Counted from the stretch's first letter, positions 10,586 through 19,292 are shown. The stretch: 64,000 bases of DNA from Ensifer adhaerens (GCF_020035535.1 NZ_CP083350.1:1808501-1872500); one strand, 5' to 3'. The notes: generated by a model not told the origin, from the letters alone. Translations and numbers: made by a program.

Positions 10586-11533
10586 TTAGATCTCCATATG
10601 GGGGTTCTTCGCCGGCCATGCCAGGCTCTCATCGATCGTCAGGCGATCGGCAGCGCATTCCTGGGCGAGAAAGTCGATGAAGGTGCGAACCGACGGCAGA
10701 AGCCCGCGTTTCGAGGGGAAGACGGCATGCACGATACCGGATGCAGGCCGCCATTGCGGTAGCACCGGCACCAGCGTCCCTGCCACCAGGTCCTTCCAGA
10801 TCATCATCGTCGGTAGCTGCACGATGCCGGCGCCGTCGAGCGCGGCTTCGCGCAGCGCCGCCATATCGTCGGTCAGGAAGCGTGGCTCGTGCCGAATGAC
10901 CGCCTGCTCGCCGGCAGAACTCTCCAGCCACCATTCATAGCTGTGTGTGGCCGAAGTCCAGGCAAGGCTGGCGAGCCCCGTCAGCTGCTCGGGCGTCTGG
11001 ATCGGCTCCCTCAGGAATCCCGGTTTGGCGACGAGATATTGCGAGCTGTCATCGAGCTTGCGCATGACGAGCTCGCTTCTCTCCAGTGGCGGAAACCGGA
11101 CCCGGATCGAGACGTCGAAGCCCTCGGCAATCACGTCCACGCGGCGGTTGGTGCTTTCGAGCTGCAGACTGATCTTTGGATGCGCGGTCATGAATCGGGC
11201 GAAAAGTCGGGCGAACTGGAAGGAGATCAGCGCCGTTGGGCAACTCACCCGGATGGTCCCCTGCGGTTCTCCCTGGTGCTGCGCGATGAAGGCGTCGGCC
11301 GCTTCGGCCTCGATCAGCACTGCGACGCAGCGCTGATAATATTCGCGGCCGACATCGGTGACGAAGAACCGGCGCGGCGAACGCTGGATCAGCCGGACGC
11401 CGATCCGATCCTCCAGCATTGCAATGCGTCGGCTGAGCCGGGACTTTTGCGTTCCGGTCGCCCGTGCTGCAGCCGCAAAGCCACCATGCTCCACCACTTG
11501 CACGAAATAATAGAGGTCGTTCAGATCCTGCAT
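10586..11533 (-). CDS. LysR-family transcriptional regulator
   Basis: DNA-binding regulator of 315 residues. N-terminal LysR helix-turn-helix (DLNDLYYFVQVVEHGGFAAAARATGTQKSRLSRRIAMLE) is followed by a periplasmic-binding-like effector domain. It belongs to the AaeR/CrgA-like group by its RLIQRSPRRFFVTDVGREYYQRC block. It is divergent from the isochorismatase-family gene with a 144-bp shared control region, the usual LysR arrangement, so that gene is its likely target. Confidence 0.9.
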   Translation of the reverse strand: MQDLNDLYYFVQVVEHGGFAAAARATGTQKSRLSRRIAMLEDRIGVRLIQRSPRRFFVTDVGREYYQRCVAVLIEAEAADAFIAQHQGEPQGTIRVSCPTALISFQFARLFARFMTAHPKISLQLESTNRRVDVIAEGFDVSIRVRFPPLERSELVMRKLDDSSQYLVAKPGFLREPIQTPEQLTGLASLAWTSATHSYEWWLESSAGEQAVIRHEPRFLTDDMAALREAALDGAGIVQLPTMMIWKDLVAGTLVPVLPQWRPASGIVHAVFPSKRGLLPSVRTFIDFLAQECAADRLTIDESLAWPAKNPHMEI

Positions 11534-11677
11534 CGTTCTATCTGTAGGACGCTGCGTCGGATTTCACAATCTTTTTGCGTCAGCGGTCCTGCAGTAGCCT
11601 ACGTTCAATCACAGCGGATCAGGCGGCAACGAACGCTGCCGGCGGTGATGGAAACCAACCGAAGGAAAGGACTTCCG

Positions 11678-12304
11678 ATGACCAAGCCCTACGTACGTCT
11701 CAACAAGGATGATGTTGCCGTCCTGCTCGTCGACCATCAGACCGGCCTCCTGTCGTTGGTGCGCGACTTCGACCCGGACAAGTTCAAGAACAACGTTCTG
11801 GCGCTTGGCGACCTCGCCAAGTATTTCAAGTTGCCGACGGTGCTGACGACCAGCTTCGAAGACGGTCCGAACGGCCCGCTGGTGCCGGAACTGAAGGAAC
11901 CGTTTCCTGACGCGCCCTTCATTCCCCGTCCGGGCCAGATCAATGCCTGGGACAACGAGGACTTCGTCAAGGCGGTGAAGGCGACGGGCAAGAAGCAGCT
12001 GCTGATCGCCGGCGTGGTGACCGAGGTCTGCGTGGCGTTTCCGGCGCTTTCGGCGATCGAGGAAGGTTTTGAGGTCTTCGTGGTGACGGACGCTTCCGGC
12101 ACGTTCAACGAGGTGACCCGCGATTCCGCCTGGTCACGCATGACCGCCGCCGGCGTTCAGCTGATGACCTGGTTCGGCGTCGCCTGCGAATTGCACCGCG
12201 ACTGGCGCAACGATATCGAGGGGCTCGGTACCCTGTTCTCCAACCACATCCCCGACTATCGCAACCTCATCACCAGCTACACCACCATGACAGCGCGCAA
12301 GTAA
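11678..12304 (+). CDS. Isochorismatase-family cysteine hydrolase (YcaC-like)
   Basis: Hydrolase of 208 residues in the isochorismatase superfamily, YcaC-like branch. The catalytic triad is visible as D in VLLVDHQTGL, K in the KQLLIAG region, and C in GVVTEVCVAF, with the cis-peptide preceding it. The true substrate of such proteins is usually unknown. The ATG at 11678 is chosen because GAAGGAAAGG precedes it and the family start is MTKPYxRL; the frame is open far upstream across the LysR control region. A terminator follows at once. Confidence 0.92.
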   Translation: MTKPYVRLNKDDVAVLLVDHQTGLLSLVRDFDPDKFKNNVLALGDLAKYFKLPTVLTTSFEDGPNGPLVPELKEPFPDAPFIPRPGQINAWDNEDFVKAVKATGKKQLLIAGVVTEVCVAFPALSAIEEGFEVFVVTDASGTFNEVTRDSAWSRMTAAGVQLMTWFGVACELHRDWRNDIEGLGTLFSNHIPDYRNLITSYTTMTARK

Positions 12305-12326
12305 GCCGCGCTGCCGATGAACGACA

Positions 12327-12356
12327 AAAGCCCCGACCGAAATCGGCCGGGGCTTT
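12327..12356. terminator. Bidirectional intrinsic terminator
   Basis: AAAGCCCCGACCG, loop AAAT, CGGCCGGGGCTTT, with A-runs and T-runs on the two sides. It ends the isochorismatase-family gene from the left and the MFS gene from the right. Confidence 0.75.
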
Positions 12357-12379
12357 CGCGTTGCCTATCGCGGTCGCCG

Positions 12380-13558
12380 CTACGCGCGGCTGGCAGCTTG
12401 CTGGGTGTCCTGCGCGCTAATGCGCGCGGCGGGCTTGAGCCGGCCGGTCAAAAGCAAGCTGACAGCGAGGAAGGGAACGAGCACGCCGAGGCCGAAGCGC
12501 ATGTCGCTGTGCTCGGCAATCAGGCCGATTAGCGGCGGTCCAAGCAGGAAGCCGAGGAGTGCGATGAAAGACAGGATGGCGACGCTGGCGGCGGCCGGCC
12601 GGTCCGTCTGGTCGGCAGCTGCCGTGACTGCGAGCGGGAAGCCGACAGAAACGCCGAAGCCCATGGCGGCAAAGCCGAGAAGCGCTGCCCAGGCGACGGG
12701 GCTCACCACGACCAGAACCAGGCCGGCAATGCTGGCGACGCCGCAGGCGCGCGCGACGGCCACCGGCCCGTAGCTCGCCTTCAGCCGGTCGCCGGCAAAA
12801 CGACCGGCCGCCACCATGAAAGCGAAGATCGAGTAACCGAAGCCGGCGCTGGCACCGGAAAGTCCGAAGACATCGCGCAGGAAAACCGCCGACCAGTCAG
12901 CCACCGCGCCTTCGGTCATGGTGATGCCGACGACGAAGAAGCAAACGCCGAGCAGTGCAAAGCTTGGCAGCCGTCGCCTTGACGGTGCCGCCTGCGCAGC
13001 CGCTGCCTCGCCGGTTTTGAGGAGCGGCAGTTTTCTGGCGAAAAATACGCTGATCGGCAGCATGACCGCAGCCGTCAACGGTACGGCCCATTCCGGCGCC
13101 ACATGGAGCGCGGCGAAGCCGACGCCGATCAGGCTGCCGGTCATGATGCCGAGGCTCCAGAAACCGTGGCAGGTGCTCATGATCAGTTGCCCGGAGTGCT
13201 TCTCGATTGCGTCCGCTTCGACATTGAGGCCGAGCTCCAACGTTGCCAGCGCCACGCCGACGATGGCGAGCGTCACGAACAGCACTTCGATGCTCGAGGC
13301 CCAAGTCGGCAGCCAGACGAGGGCCAGAAAGACGACGAAACCGTAGAGGATCGTGGCGCGGCCGCCGATCCAGGCAACGAAACGGCCGGCAAAGGGCAGG
13401 GTGAGGAGGATGCCGACCGGCATGCCGAGAAGCGCGATTGCGAGGTCCGCGGGGCCGAGGCCGAGTCGCTGCTGCACATCGGGAATGCGTGGCAGCCAGG
13501 CGCCGAAGGCGATCGGTTGAAGGAAGAAGATCAGCATGATGAGCCGTTGATTGGTCAT
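12380..13558 (-). CDS. MFS transporter
   Basis: Twelve-helix inner-membrane major facilitator of 392 residues, beginning MTNQRLIMLIFFLQPIAFGAWLPRIPDVQ. That YbjJ/FucP-like opening (one helix then WxPRIPDVQxxLGL) is characteristic of a sugar-related or uncharacterised MFS group. The ATG at 13558 has GGGGAA upstream; the frame is open to 13645 but the added residues lack membrane character. It stands alone and has a 315-bp upstream region with palindromes. Substrate and direction of transport are unknown. Confidence 0.9.
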   Translation of the reverse strand: MTNQRLIMLIFFLQPIAFGAWLPRIPDVQQRLGLGPADLAIALLGMPVGILLTLPFAGRFVAWIGGRATILYGFVVFLALVWLPTWASSIEVLFVTLAIVGVALATLELGLNVEADAIEKHSGQLIMSTCHGFWSLGIMTGSLIGVGFAALHVAPEWAVPLTAAVMLPISVFFARKLPLLKTGEAAAAQAAPSRRRLPSFALLGVCFFVVGITMTEGAVADWSAVFLRDVFGLSGASAGFGYSIFAFMVAAGRFAGDRLKASYGPVAVARACGVASIAGLVLVVVSPVAWAALLGFAAMGFGVSVGFPLAVTAAADQTDRPAAASVAILSFIALLGFLLGPPLIGLIAEHSDMRFGLGVLVPFLAVSLLLTGRLKPAARISAQDTQQAASRA

Positions 13559-13873
13559 GCGTATTGTTCCCCAATAGGTATCGTATCGCGCGATCCTGCC
13601 TCGGCAGCGGTTAAGGCCGTCGAGCCGATGTGGTATTTGATACAATTCTGATATTCTGAAAATCGTTTTCAGAGCTTGTCGTTCGGGGCAGGTGTCGTCA
13701 AGGCAGGAAACAGTTGCCGAGTGGAAAAGCTATGTCGTTCGGGTTGAATGGCCGGCAGTGTTGCGAATGTGTCGCCACCAATCGTAGTATTGGTCTGGTC
13801 GTGATGAAAAAAATATACACGCCAGGCCGGAAGGCTGGGCTCTGCGGCCTCCCGTACCGTTGCGGATCGCGCC
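13559..13873. promoter_or_regulatory. Intergenic control region with two palindromes
   Basis: No gene is supported here. Two dyads stand out: CTGAAAA-TCG-TTTTCAG at 13656-13672, about 100 bp before the MFS start and close to a likely promoter, and ACCAAT-CGTAGT-ATTGGT at 13777-13794. The first looks like an operator for an unknown regulator; the second is nearer the end of the DUF2000 gene. Confidence 0.4.
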
Positions 13874-14290
13874 TCAGCGCAGCAGTTTCAAGGATCCGGT
13901 CAGCGATTTGACCCACTTGGAAGCGCCGGCCAGTCCGATGCCGTCGATCGTTTCCGCAGAGAGATCGCGCTCCGGAAATTGTCCCTCATAGTCCGCATAG
14001 CTGTGCATCGAGCGCGCAAACGCCGGAAACGGCACGACGATGCGGCGTTCCTCTTTCGGCAGCGCCCTGAGCAGCAATGCGCCGATCGTCTGGCTGTCTG
14101 CCTGGAGGATCGGAACGGGCCGGTTGGAACTGATATCGATCGTATTCTCTCTGCTATCCGTAAGTTGCCGATTACCAAGATCAGGCATTGCCGAGCCGAT
14201 GCCGATGGATATCGCCGCGATGGTGTTGGCGAGATGGCCCGGCGGCAGCTCCGGATTGACGATGATGGCGAGGCGGATGTCCTGAAGCAC
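13874..14290 (-). CDS. DUF2000 family protein
   Basis: Cytosolic protein of 138 residues matching DUF2000: the start RLAIIVNPELPPGHLANTIAAISIGIG and the middle RIVVPFPAFARSMHSYADY are family hallmarks. The function is not established; the fold is related to peptidyl-tRNA hydrolase 2-like proteins. It is divergent from an Lrp/AsnC gene with 131 bp between starts, so the Lrp protein is its probable regulator. This pairing of DUF2000 with Lrp suggests a link to amino acid metabolism, by inference only. Confidence 0.85.
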   Translation of the reverse strand: MLQDIRLAIIVNPELPPGHLANTIAAISIGIGSAMPDLGNRQLTDSRENTIDISSNRPVPILQADSQTIGALLLRALPKEERRIVVPFPAFARSMHSYADYEGQFPERDLSAETIDGIGLAGASKWVKSLTGSLKLLR

Positions 14291-14382
14291 GGTGGTCTAT
14301 TCCTTCTCGGTTGCTTACCGGAGAGAATAGACCGGTCGGCCGGGTAAGTTCTTTCGGATGTTGCGGTGAAATGCAGGTATGT

Positions 14383-14395
14383 GGTAGTGTCTACC
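14383..14395. promoter_or_regulatory. Candidate Lrp/AsnC operator
   Basis: GGTAG-TGT-CTACC, a perfect 13-bp dyad in the divergent DUF2000/Lrp control region, 27 bp before the Lrp start. GGTAG recurs at 14414-14418, overlapping the ribosome site. Likely autoregulation; inferred. Confidence 0.4.
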
Positions 14396-14421
14396 TGAAA
14401 ACAAAGTGAATGAGGTAGAAT

Positions 14422-14907
14422 GTGCCTGCAACGCTGACGCCTGCGGATGTGAAGATTTTGACCGCGCTGCAGAATGACGGCCGCTTGAGCAATCAGGCGC
14501 TTTCCGACGAGGTCGGCATGTCGACCTCGCCGTGCTGGCGGCGCGTGCGCCAGCTTGAGGATGACGGCGTCATTCAGGGCTACATGGCGGTGCTGAACCG
14601 GAAGGAAATCGGTCTTGGGGTACTCGCCTTCATCCGCGTGAAGATAGACAGCCATACGGAGGCGGAGGCCGATGCCTTTGCCGACGAAGTGATGAAGCTC
14701 GATAGTGTCGTCGCCTGCTACAGCATTGCCGGCGACGCGGACTTTCTTCTTCAGGTCGTTTCGTCCGACCTCGATTCCTATTCAGATTTCGCCATGAAGG
14801 TCGTGCGGCGGCTGCCCTGCATCAAGGAGATGCAGACGACCTTCGTGCTGAAGGAGATCAAGGCCTTCAGCGGTCTCCCGTTGCGCGCGACATCCGGGCA
14901 ACGTTGA
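14422..14907 (+). CDS. Lrp/AsnC-family transcriptional regulator
   Basis: Regulator of 161 residues. N-terminal helix-turn-helix is DVKILTALQNDGRLSNQALSDEVGMSTSPCWRRVRQLE, followed by an AsnC-type ligand-binding domain (VACYSIAGDADFLLQVVSSDL). Proteins of this family sense amino acids and bind as octamers. The start is GTG at 14422 with GAGG upstream. It is divergent from the DUF2000 gene and presumably controls it and itself. Confidence 0.92.
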   Translation: MPATLTPADVKILTALQNDGRLSNQALSDEVGMSTSPCWRRVRQLEDDGVIQGYMAVLNRKEIGLGVLAFIRVKIDSHTEAEADAFADEVMKLDSVVACYSIAGDADFLLQVVSSDLDSYSDFAMKVVRRLPCIKEMQTTFVLKEIKAFSGLPLRATSGQR

Positions 14908-14923
14908 ACGAGGCGTTGCCCAC

Positions 14924-15829
14924 TCAGGAGGCGGATGCCATCAAGGGGTCTTCCCGAATGACCTGCACGAGGAAGTCGAGAACGGTTCTGACACGCAGTG
15001 GCATGTTCCTGCGTGACGGATAGACGACGCTGATCGGCAGGCGTGCCGGCGGAAAGTCGGGCATCACGTTCACCAGCCTGCCTGCCTCGATGTCCGGGCA
15101 GGCAAGGATATGCGAAAGAATGGCAAGGCCGCTTCCCGCCAGGACCGCGCGATGCACGGCCACGGCATTGTTGGCGACGAGACGTGGCGCGATGCGCACG
15201 AAGACATCGTCGGATCCATCGGAAAAGCTCCAGGAACGTCCGTCTCCGGCGCGGCTATAACAGATGCACTCGTGCCCCTCGATCTCGTCCGGCGTTTTCG
15301 GCGTGCTCCGTCCGTCGAGATAGCCAGGTGCGGCGACGAGGAAGGCGGTTGTCCAGCCGATGCGTCGGCACATCAGGCTGCTGTCCGTCACGGGGCCGAG
15401 GCGCACTTCGAGATCGATGCCTTCTCCGACCAGGTCCGATGGCTCCTCACGGAAGATCAGCTCGACCGAAAGGCCGGGATGACGCTCGAGAAAAGCGGCG
15501 AGCCGATCGCTGACATAAAGGCCGAGTGGGGCCGGTAGGGTCAAGCGGACCCGACCGGCCACCATGGCCGTCTCGGCGCATGAGGCTTCGTTGAGAGCGT
15601 CGACCGCCTCCACCACCCTGAGTGCCATCGGGATCATGTGTTCGCCCTCGGCGGTAAGCGCCAGCGCGTTCGTCGTCCGGTGAAGAAGGCGCGTGTTCAG
15701 GTGCTCCTCAAGCGCCGATACCTGCCGCGAGACGGCCGGTTGCGTCAGGTTGAGGTCGAGCGCGGCGGCGGAAAACGAACCCGTCTCCGCCACGCGCAGG
15801 AAAGCTCTCAGCGCTGAGACGATGTCCAT
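14924..15829 (-). CDS. LysR-family transcriptional regulator
   Basis: Regulator of 301 residues. The N-terminal LysR helix-turn-helix reads MDIVSALRAFLRVAETGSFSAAALDLNLTQPAVSRQVSALE; the effector domain follows. The ATG at 15829 is preferred over 15853 because TGGGGGAT lies 5 nt upstream and the family starts with MD(I/R). It is divergent from the AhpD-like gene with a 129-bp control region that also contains two Rrf2-type repeats, so the AhpD/NmrA/cupin genes may be under both regulators. Confidence 0.9.
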   Translation of the reverse strand: MDIVSALRAFLRVAETGSFSAAALDLNLTQPAVSRQVSALEEHLNTRLLHRTTNALALTAEGEHMIPMALRVVEAVDALNEASCAETAMVAGRVRLTLPAPLGLYVSDRLAAFLERHPGLSVELIFREEPSDLVGEGIDLEVRLGPVTDSSLMCRRIGWTTAFLVAAPGYLDGRSTPKTPDEIEGHECICYSRAGDGRSWSFSDGSDDVFVRIAPRLVANNAVAVHRAVLAGSGLAILSHILACPDIEAGRLVNVMPDFPPARLPISVVYPSRRNMPLRVRTVLDFLVQVIREDPLMASAS

Positions 15830-15900
15830 CGGATCCCCCAAATGTTTCGACATAAGCCTTATGCGCCGATTGTATGCCCATCGCGCTTTACTGTCCAGAT

Positions 15901-15941
15901 ATTAAGGATATCTTGTATCCATAAGGATGTTAAATGTCCTT
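15901..15941. promoter_or_regulatory. Two inverted repeats, candidate Rrf2 operators
   Basis: GGATA-N5-TATCC at 15906-15920, inside ATTAAGGATATCTTGTATCC, and AAGGA-N9-TCCTT at 15923-15941, in front of the AhpD-like gene. The first shares 15 of 20 positions, including the first ten, with 19293-19312 upstream of the Rrf2 gene, which suggests that regulator binds both. Confidence 0.6.
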
Positions 15942-15958
15942 AATAACGGAGCGACCCA

Positions 15959-16438
15959 ATGACACAGCGTCTGAACTACGCACAGCACTCACCAGAATTC
16001 TTCAAGAAGATCTCTGACCTGAGCCTCAGCCTGAGGGACAGCGTCATCGAACAGAAGATCCGCGACCTCGTGAACATCCGCGCCTCGCAGATCAACGGCT
16101 GCGCCTTCTGCGTCGACATGCACGTGAAGGAGGCGAAGATCCACGGGGAGAGCGAACTGCGCCTCTACCACGTCGCGATCTGGCGTGATTCGAACCTCTT
16201 CATCCCGCGCGAACGTGCAGCGCTTGCCTGGACCGAGGCGCTCACGAAACTGCCCGAAGGCGGCATTCCGGACGAGCTTTACGAGCGTGTCCGTGGCCAG
16301 CTTTCGGAGAAGGAAATCTCGGATCTCACCTTCTCCATCATGGTCATCAATGCCTGGAACCGCGTCAGCATCGCCTTCAAGTCCGTGCCCGGTTCTGCCG
16401 ACAAGCTCTACGGCCTCGACAAGGCCGGACTGAACTAA
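15959..16438 (+). CDS. Carboxymuconolactone decarboxylase/AhpD-like protein
   Basis: AhpD-like alkylhydroperoxidase-fold protein of 159 residues. The redox motif is CAFCVDMH (C48, C51, H55), with a preceding glutamate in the EQKIRDLVNI helix, matching the peroxidase proton relay of AhpD. Acts in the cytosol, probably on peroxides or another thiol-linked reaction. It is first of three rightward genes (AhpD-like, NmrA-like, cupin). The control region in front has Rrf2-type repeats and lies next to a divergent LysR gene, consistent with stress-induced expression. Confidence 0.92.
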   Translation: MTQRLNYAQHSPEFFKKISDLSLSLRDSVIEQKIRDLVNIRASQINGCAFCVDMHVKEAKIHGESELRLYHVAIWRDSNLFIPRERAALAWTEALTKLPEGGIPDELYERVRGQLSEKEISDLTFSIMVINAWNRVSIAFKSVPGSADKLYGLDKAGLN

Positions 16439-16497
16439 CCGCTATTCCAGAGTGATCGAGCGTTGCGACGCAACGGCCGCAGCGAATGGAGGATCCC

Positions 16498-17250
16498 ATG
16501 AAAATCGTCATCATCGGCGGAACGGGCCTGATCGGCTCCAAGACAGTCGAACGCCTGCGCAAGCAGGGCCACGAGGTGATCGCCGCCTCTCCGAACACGG
16601 GCGTCAACACGATGACCGGCGAGGGCCTTGCCGAGGCGCTCACAGGTTGCGAGATCGTGATCGACCTTGCAAACTCGCCCTCCTTCGAGGACAAGGCGGT
16701 GCTCGAGTTCTTCGAAACCTCCGGCCGCAATCTGCTTGCTGCGGAAAGGTCTGCCGGCGTCAAACATCATATTGCGTTGTCGGTCGTTGGCACCGAGCGG
16801 CTGCAGGAGAGCGGGTACTTCCGTGGCAAGCTCGCCCAGGAAAGGCTGATCAAGGCGTCCGGCATTCCCTACACGATCGTGCATTCGACCCAGTTCATGG
16901 AGTTCCTGGGCGGTATCGCCCAATCGGGAGCGGTCGGCGACATGGTGCGCCTGTCGCCGGCCTATGTGCAGCCGATCGCCTCCGACGACGTTGCCGACGC
17001 CATGGCCGCGGTCGCACTGGCCCCTCCCGTCAACGGTACGATCGAGATTGCCGGCCCCGAGCGCTCGCGCCTCAGCGACCTCGTTGCCCGCTATCTCAAA
17101 GCCAGCGGCGACAACCGAAAGGTCGAGCCCGATCGTGAGGCCCGCTATTTCGGCGCCCTCCTGGAAGACGGCTCGCTCGTCTCCGACAACAATCCGCGTC
17201 TTGGCCGGATCACCTTCGAAGAGTGGTTCGCGAAGGCGCCCCGCAAGTGA
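16498..17250 (+). CDS. NmrA-like NAD(P)-binding atypical short-chain dehydrogenase
   Basis: Cytosolic protein of 250 residues with an N-terminal Rossmann fold (MKIVIIGGTGLIGSKTVERL, GGTGLIG dinucleotide motif) and the NmrA-like organisation AGVKHHIALSVVGTERLQESGYFRGKLAQERLI. The YFRGK block holds the Tyr-x-x-x-Lys pair of SDR enzymes in shifted form. The ATG at 16498 follows GGAGGA by 5 nt. It lies 59 bp after the AhpD-like gene and 51 bp before the cupin. Function may be redox sensing or quinone reduction; the substrate is unknown. Confidence 0.9.
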   Translation: MKIVIIGGTGLIGSKTVERLRKQGHEVIAASPNTGVNTMTGEGLAEALTGCEIVIDLANSPSFEDKAVLEFFETSGRNLLAAERSAGVKHHIALSVVGTERLQESGYFRGKLAQERLIKASGIPYTIVHSTQFMEFLGGIAQSGAVGDMVRLSPAYVQPIASDDVADAMAAVALAPPVNGTIEIAGPERSRLSDLVARYLKASGDNRKVEPDREARYFGALLEDGSLVSDNNPRLGRITFEEWFAKAPRK

Positions 17251-17301
17251 CAGCACTGCGCGCCGCTCGGCGCCTTACCCAGCCTTGAAAGGATATTCGA
17301 C

Positions 17302-17709
17302 ATGATCAAGTCTCTCATCGCCGCGCTCGCGGTCAGCGCAATATTGTTCGGCAGTGCTGTTGCCAGTGACGCCGCCAAAGTCACACTGGTCTACGAGCAC
17401 GAGTTGCCGAACGTTCCCGGCAAGAGCATCAAGGGCGTTCTGGTGGAGTACGGGCCTGGCGGGTCTTCAGAGGCACACACCCATCCGAGCACGGCCTTCA
17501 TCTATGCGACGGTGCTGGAAGGCTCGATCCGCAGCCAGGTTAATGACGGCCCGGTCAAGGTCTACAAGGCTGGCGAGAGCTTTTCCGAGATGCCCGGCGA
17601 TCGGCACGGCGTCAGTGCCAATGGCAGCGAAACGGAGCCCGCCAAGCTGCTTGCGGTCTTCGTCGTCGATACCGCCCAGAAAGAACTCACCTACCCGATG
17701 ACGAAGTGA
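17302..17709 (+). CDS. Secreted cupin-domain protein
   Basis: Periplasmic cupin of 135 residues with a signal peptide (MIKSLIAALAVSAILFGSAVA-SD). One conserved cupin barrel is visible: EAHTHPSTAFIYATVLEGSI supplies the HxH and E metal ligands, and GDRHGVS supplies the last His. Third gene of the AhpD-like cluster. Such cupins with AhpD and NmrA-like partners recur in proteobacteria, often under Rrf2 or LysR control; the substrate is unknown. Confidence 0.9.
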   Translation: MIKSLIAALAVSAILFGSAVASDAAKVTLVYEHELPNVPGKSIKGVLVEYGPGGSSEAHTHPSTAFIYATVLEGSIRSQVNDGPVKVYKAGESFSEMPGDRHGVSANGSETEPAKLLAVFVVDTAQKELTYPMTK

Positions 17710-17715
17710 TGCATC

Positions 17716-17752
17716 GGAAGGGTCGGGTGCCGATCGCGCAGCCGGCCCTTCC
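17716..17752 (+). terminator. Hairpin after the cupin gene
   Basis: GGAAGGGTCGG (17716-17726) pairs with CCGGCCCTTCC (17742-17752) with one mismatch. It has no T-run and lies just before the MscS start, so it may only attenuate read-through. Confidence 0.5.
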
Positions 17753-17779
17753 TTGGGGGTGCAACCGTTGGAGCCTGCC

Positions 17780-18823
17780 ATGTTTGCCGAACACCTGCCG
17801 TTGCCGTTGCTGCTGATCAACCTTCTCGGGGTCACCGGCATAGCCGTCTGGCACTTGCAGGGGCGTGGTCGCCCGACGGCAAGGCTGATCGTTCAGATCC
17901 TGTTCTTCACGGTGATGACCGCGGTCCTCATCCTGGCTGGGATCATGCCGCACAGGAGCGACGATCAGCACCTCCAAGGTGCAGCGGCCTTGCTGGCGAC
18001 GTCGGCGCGCGTGCTGTGGTGGACGCATCTCGCCTGGTCCCTCATCGGTTTCGTGCGCATCTACATCGTTCTTGAAAAGCGGCCGCAGGAGGCACGGCTG
18101 CTGCAGGATCTGATCGTCGCCGTCGTCTATCTCGGCGTGTCGCTGTCGGTCCTGGGCTTCGTCTTCAAGGCGCCGATCGGCACGCTGGTCGCGACCTCCG
18201 GCGTGGTCGCCATCATCTTCGGCCTCGCGCTTCAAAATACGCTCGGCGACGTGTTCTCCGGCATTGCCCTGACACTGGGGCGGCCCTTTGCCATCGGTGA
18301 CTGGATTACGCTTGGCGACGGGACGGAGGGCCGTGTGATCGAGAACAACTGGCGCTCGACTTTCCTGCTTACCGGTGCGCACAATGTCGTTGTCCTGCCG
18401 AACAGCGCGCTCGCCAAGGTCGGGCTCACCAATCTCAGCCGTCCTGACGAAACGCATCAGATCCCATTGCCGATCCGCGTGGCGGCAAGCCACTCGCCGA
18501 GGCGCGTCGAAGAGATCTTGGGTGCGGCGCTGCAGGATTGCGCCCGCATCGTCCGCGATCCGCCACCGGTTGTCGCCCTCAAGGCGATAGACGCCGTGGC
18601 GATCGAGGTTGAACTGCAGTTTCGCGTTAGAAGCCCGGCCGAACGGACACCCGCACGCAACGAGGTGATCGCGCGTGTCTACGACCGATGCCGGCAAGAC
18701 GGTCTTTCGCTTGCATTGCCAGCGCAAGCATACTTCTACGCTTCCCCTGCGGAGGTGGCGGTCAGGCCTCTCTTATCCAGCGCGCCCCAGTACCCACTCG
18801 AAACTGCGCTTCCAGAGGTCTGA
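17780..18823 (+). CDS. MscS-family mechanosensitive ion channel
   Basis: Inner-membrane channel of 347 residues with about four N-terminal membrane helices. The pore helix and beta domain follow: FGLALQNTLGDVFSGIALTLGRPFAIGDWI is the MscS family signature, then VLPNSALAKVGLTN. It relieves osmotic stress or moves ions. The ATG at 17780 (GGAG 6 nt upstream) is preferred to a TTG at 17753. It follows the cupin after a hairpin and overlaps the end of the Rrf2 gene tail to tail by 51 bp. Confidence 0.92.
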   Translation: MFAEHLPLPLLLINLLGVTGIAVWHLQGRGRPTARLIVQILFFTVMTAVLILAGIMPHRSDDQHLQGAAALLATSARVLWWTHLAWSLIGFVRIYIVLEKRPQEARLLQDLIVAVVYLGVSLSVLGFVFKAPIGTLVATSGVVAIIFGLALQNTLGDVFSGIALTLGRPFAIGDWITLGDGTEGRVIENNWRSTFLLTGAHNVVVLPNSALAKVGLTNLSRPDETHQIPLPIRVAASHSPRRVEEILGAALQDCARIVRDPPPVVALKAIDAVAIEVELQFRVRSPAERTPARNEVIARVYDRCRQDGLSLALPAQAYFYASPAEVAVRPLLSSAPQYPLETALPEV

Positions 18824-19261
18824 TGGAATTTCCTTCGAGAGAATGTCGATCAGGTCGGACAAGCGCACGCTCCGCAGCTTGTCGCGCCAGGCCTCGTCCG
18901 CCTCCCACATGATGCGCGCCACCGCGCACGGCGTGCTTTCGCAATAGCCCGGTGCCCGACAGGGATTGTTGGCCCTGATGTTGGTGCAAACGAAGGTTCG
19001 CGATTTGCCCTCGACCGCCTCGACGATATCGAGAAAGGAAAGCTCGGCCGGCGCCTTGGCCAGTCGATACCCGCCCGATGGGCCGAGGGTCGTGTGGACG
19101 AGCCCGGCTTGCGAAAGGCTCTGCAGCGCCTTCGAAAGATACTCCTTGGGAAGCCCGTGGAACTCCGCCAGCGCCTTGGTTGAGAGGTAGCGGCCTTCAG
19201 GCAGGCCGGCAAGAATGGCACAACAATGCAACGCCCATTCGACTTGGCTTTTGAGAATCAT
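18773..19261 (-). CDS. Rrf2-family transcriptional regulator with four clustered cysteines
   Basis: DNA-binding protein of 162 residues with an Rrf2 winged helix (YLSTKALAEFHGLPKEYLSKALQSLSQAGLVHTTLGPSGGYRLAK). Four cysteines (C92, C101, C107, C112) fall in the loop where NsrR, IscR and RirA bind an iron-sulfur cluster. The spacing here, C-x8-C-x5-C-x4-C, is not the NsrR pattern. A redox or metal signal is therefore likely. It probably represses the AhpD-like cluster and itself through GGATA-N5-TATCC sites. Its 3' end overlaps the mscS gene. Confidence 0.92.
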   Translation of the reverse strand: MILKSQVEWALHCCAILAGLPEGRYLSTKALAEFHGLPKEYLSKALQSLSQAGLVHTTLGPSGGYRLAKAPAELSFLDIVEAVEGKSRTFVCTNIRANNPCRAPGYCESTPCAVARIMWEADEAWRDKLRSVRLSDLIDILSKEIPSDLWKRSFEWVLGRAG

Positions 19262-19292
19262 GTGTTCGTCCGGCAGATGCCAATGCGTATCT

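Noticed and set aside
13714..13911. 65-codon frame in the MFS/DUF2000 gap
   Set aside because: No ribosome site or recognisable protein; overlaps the DUF2000 end.
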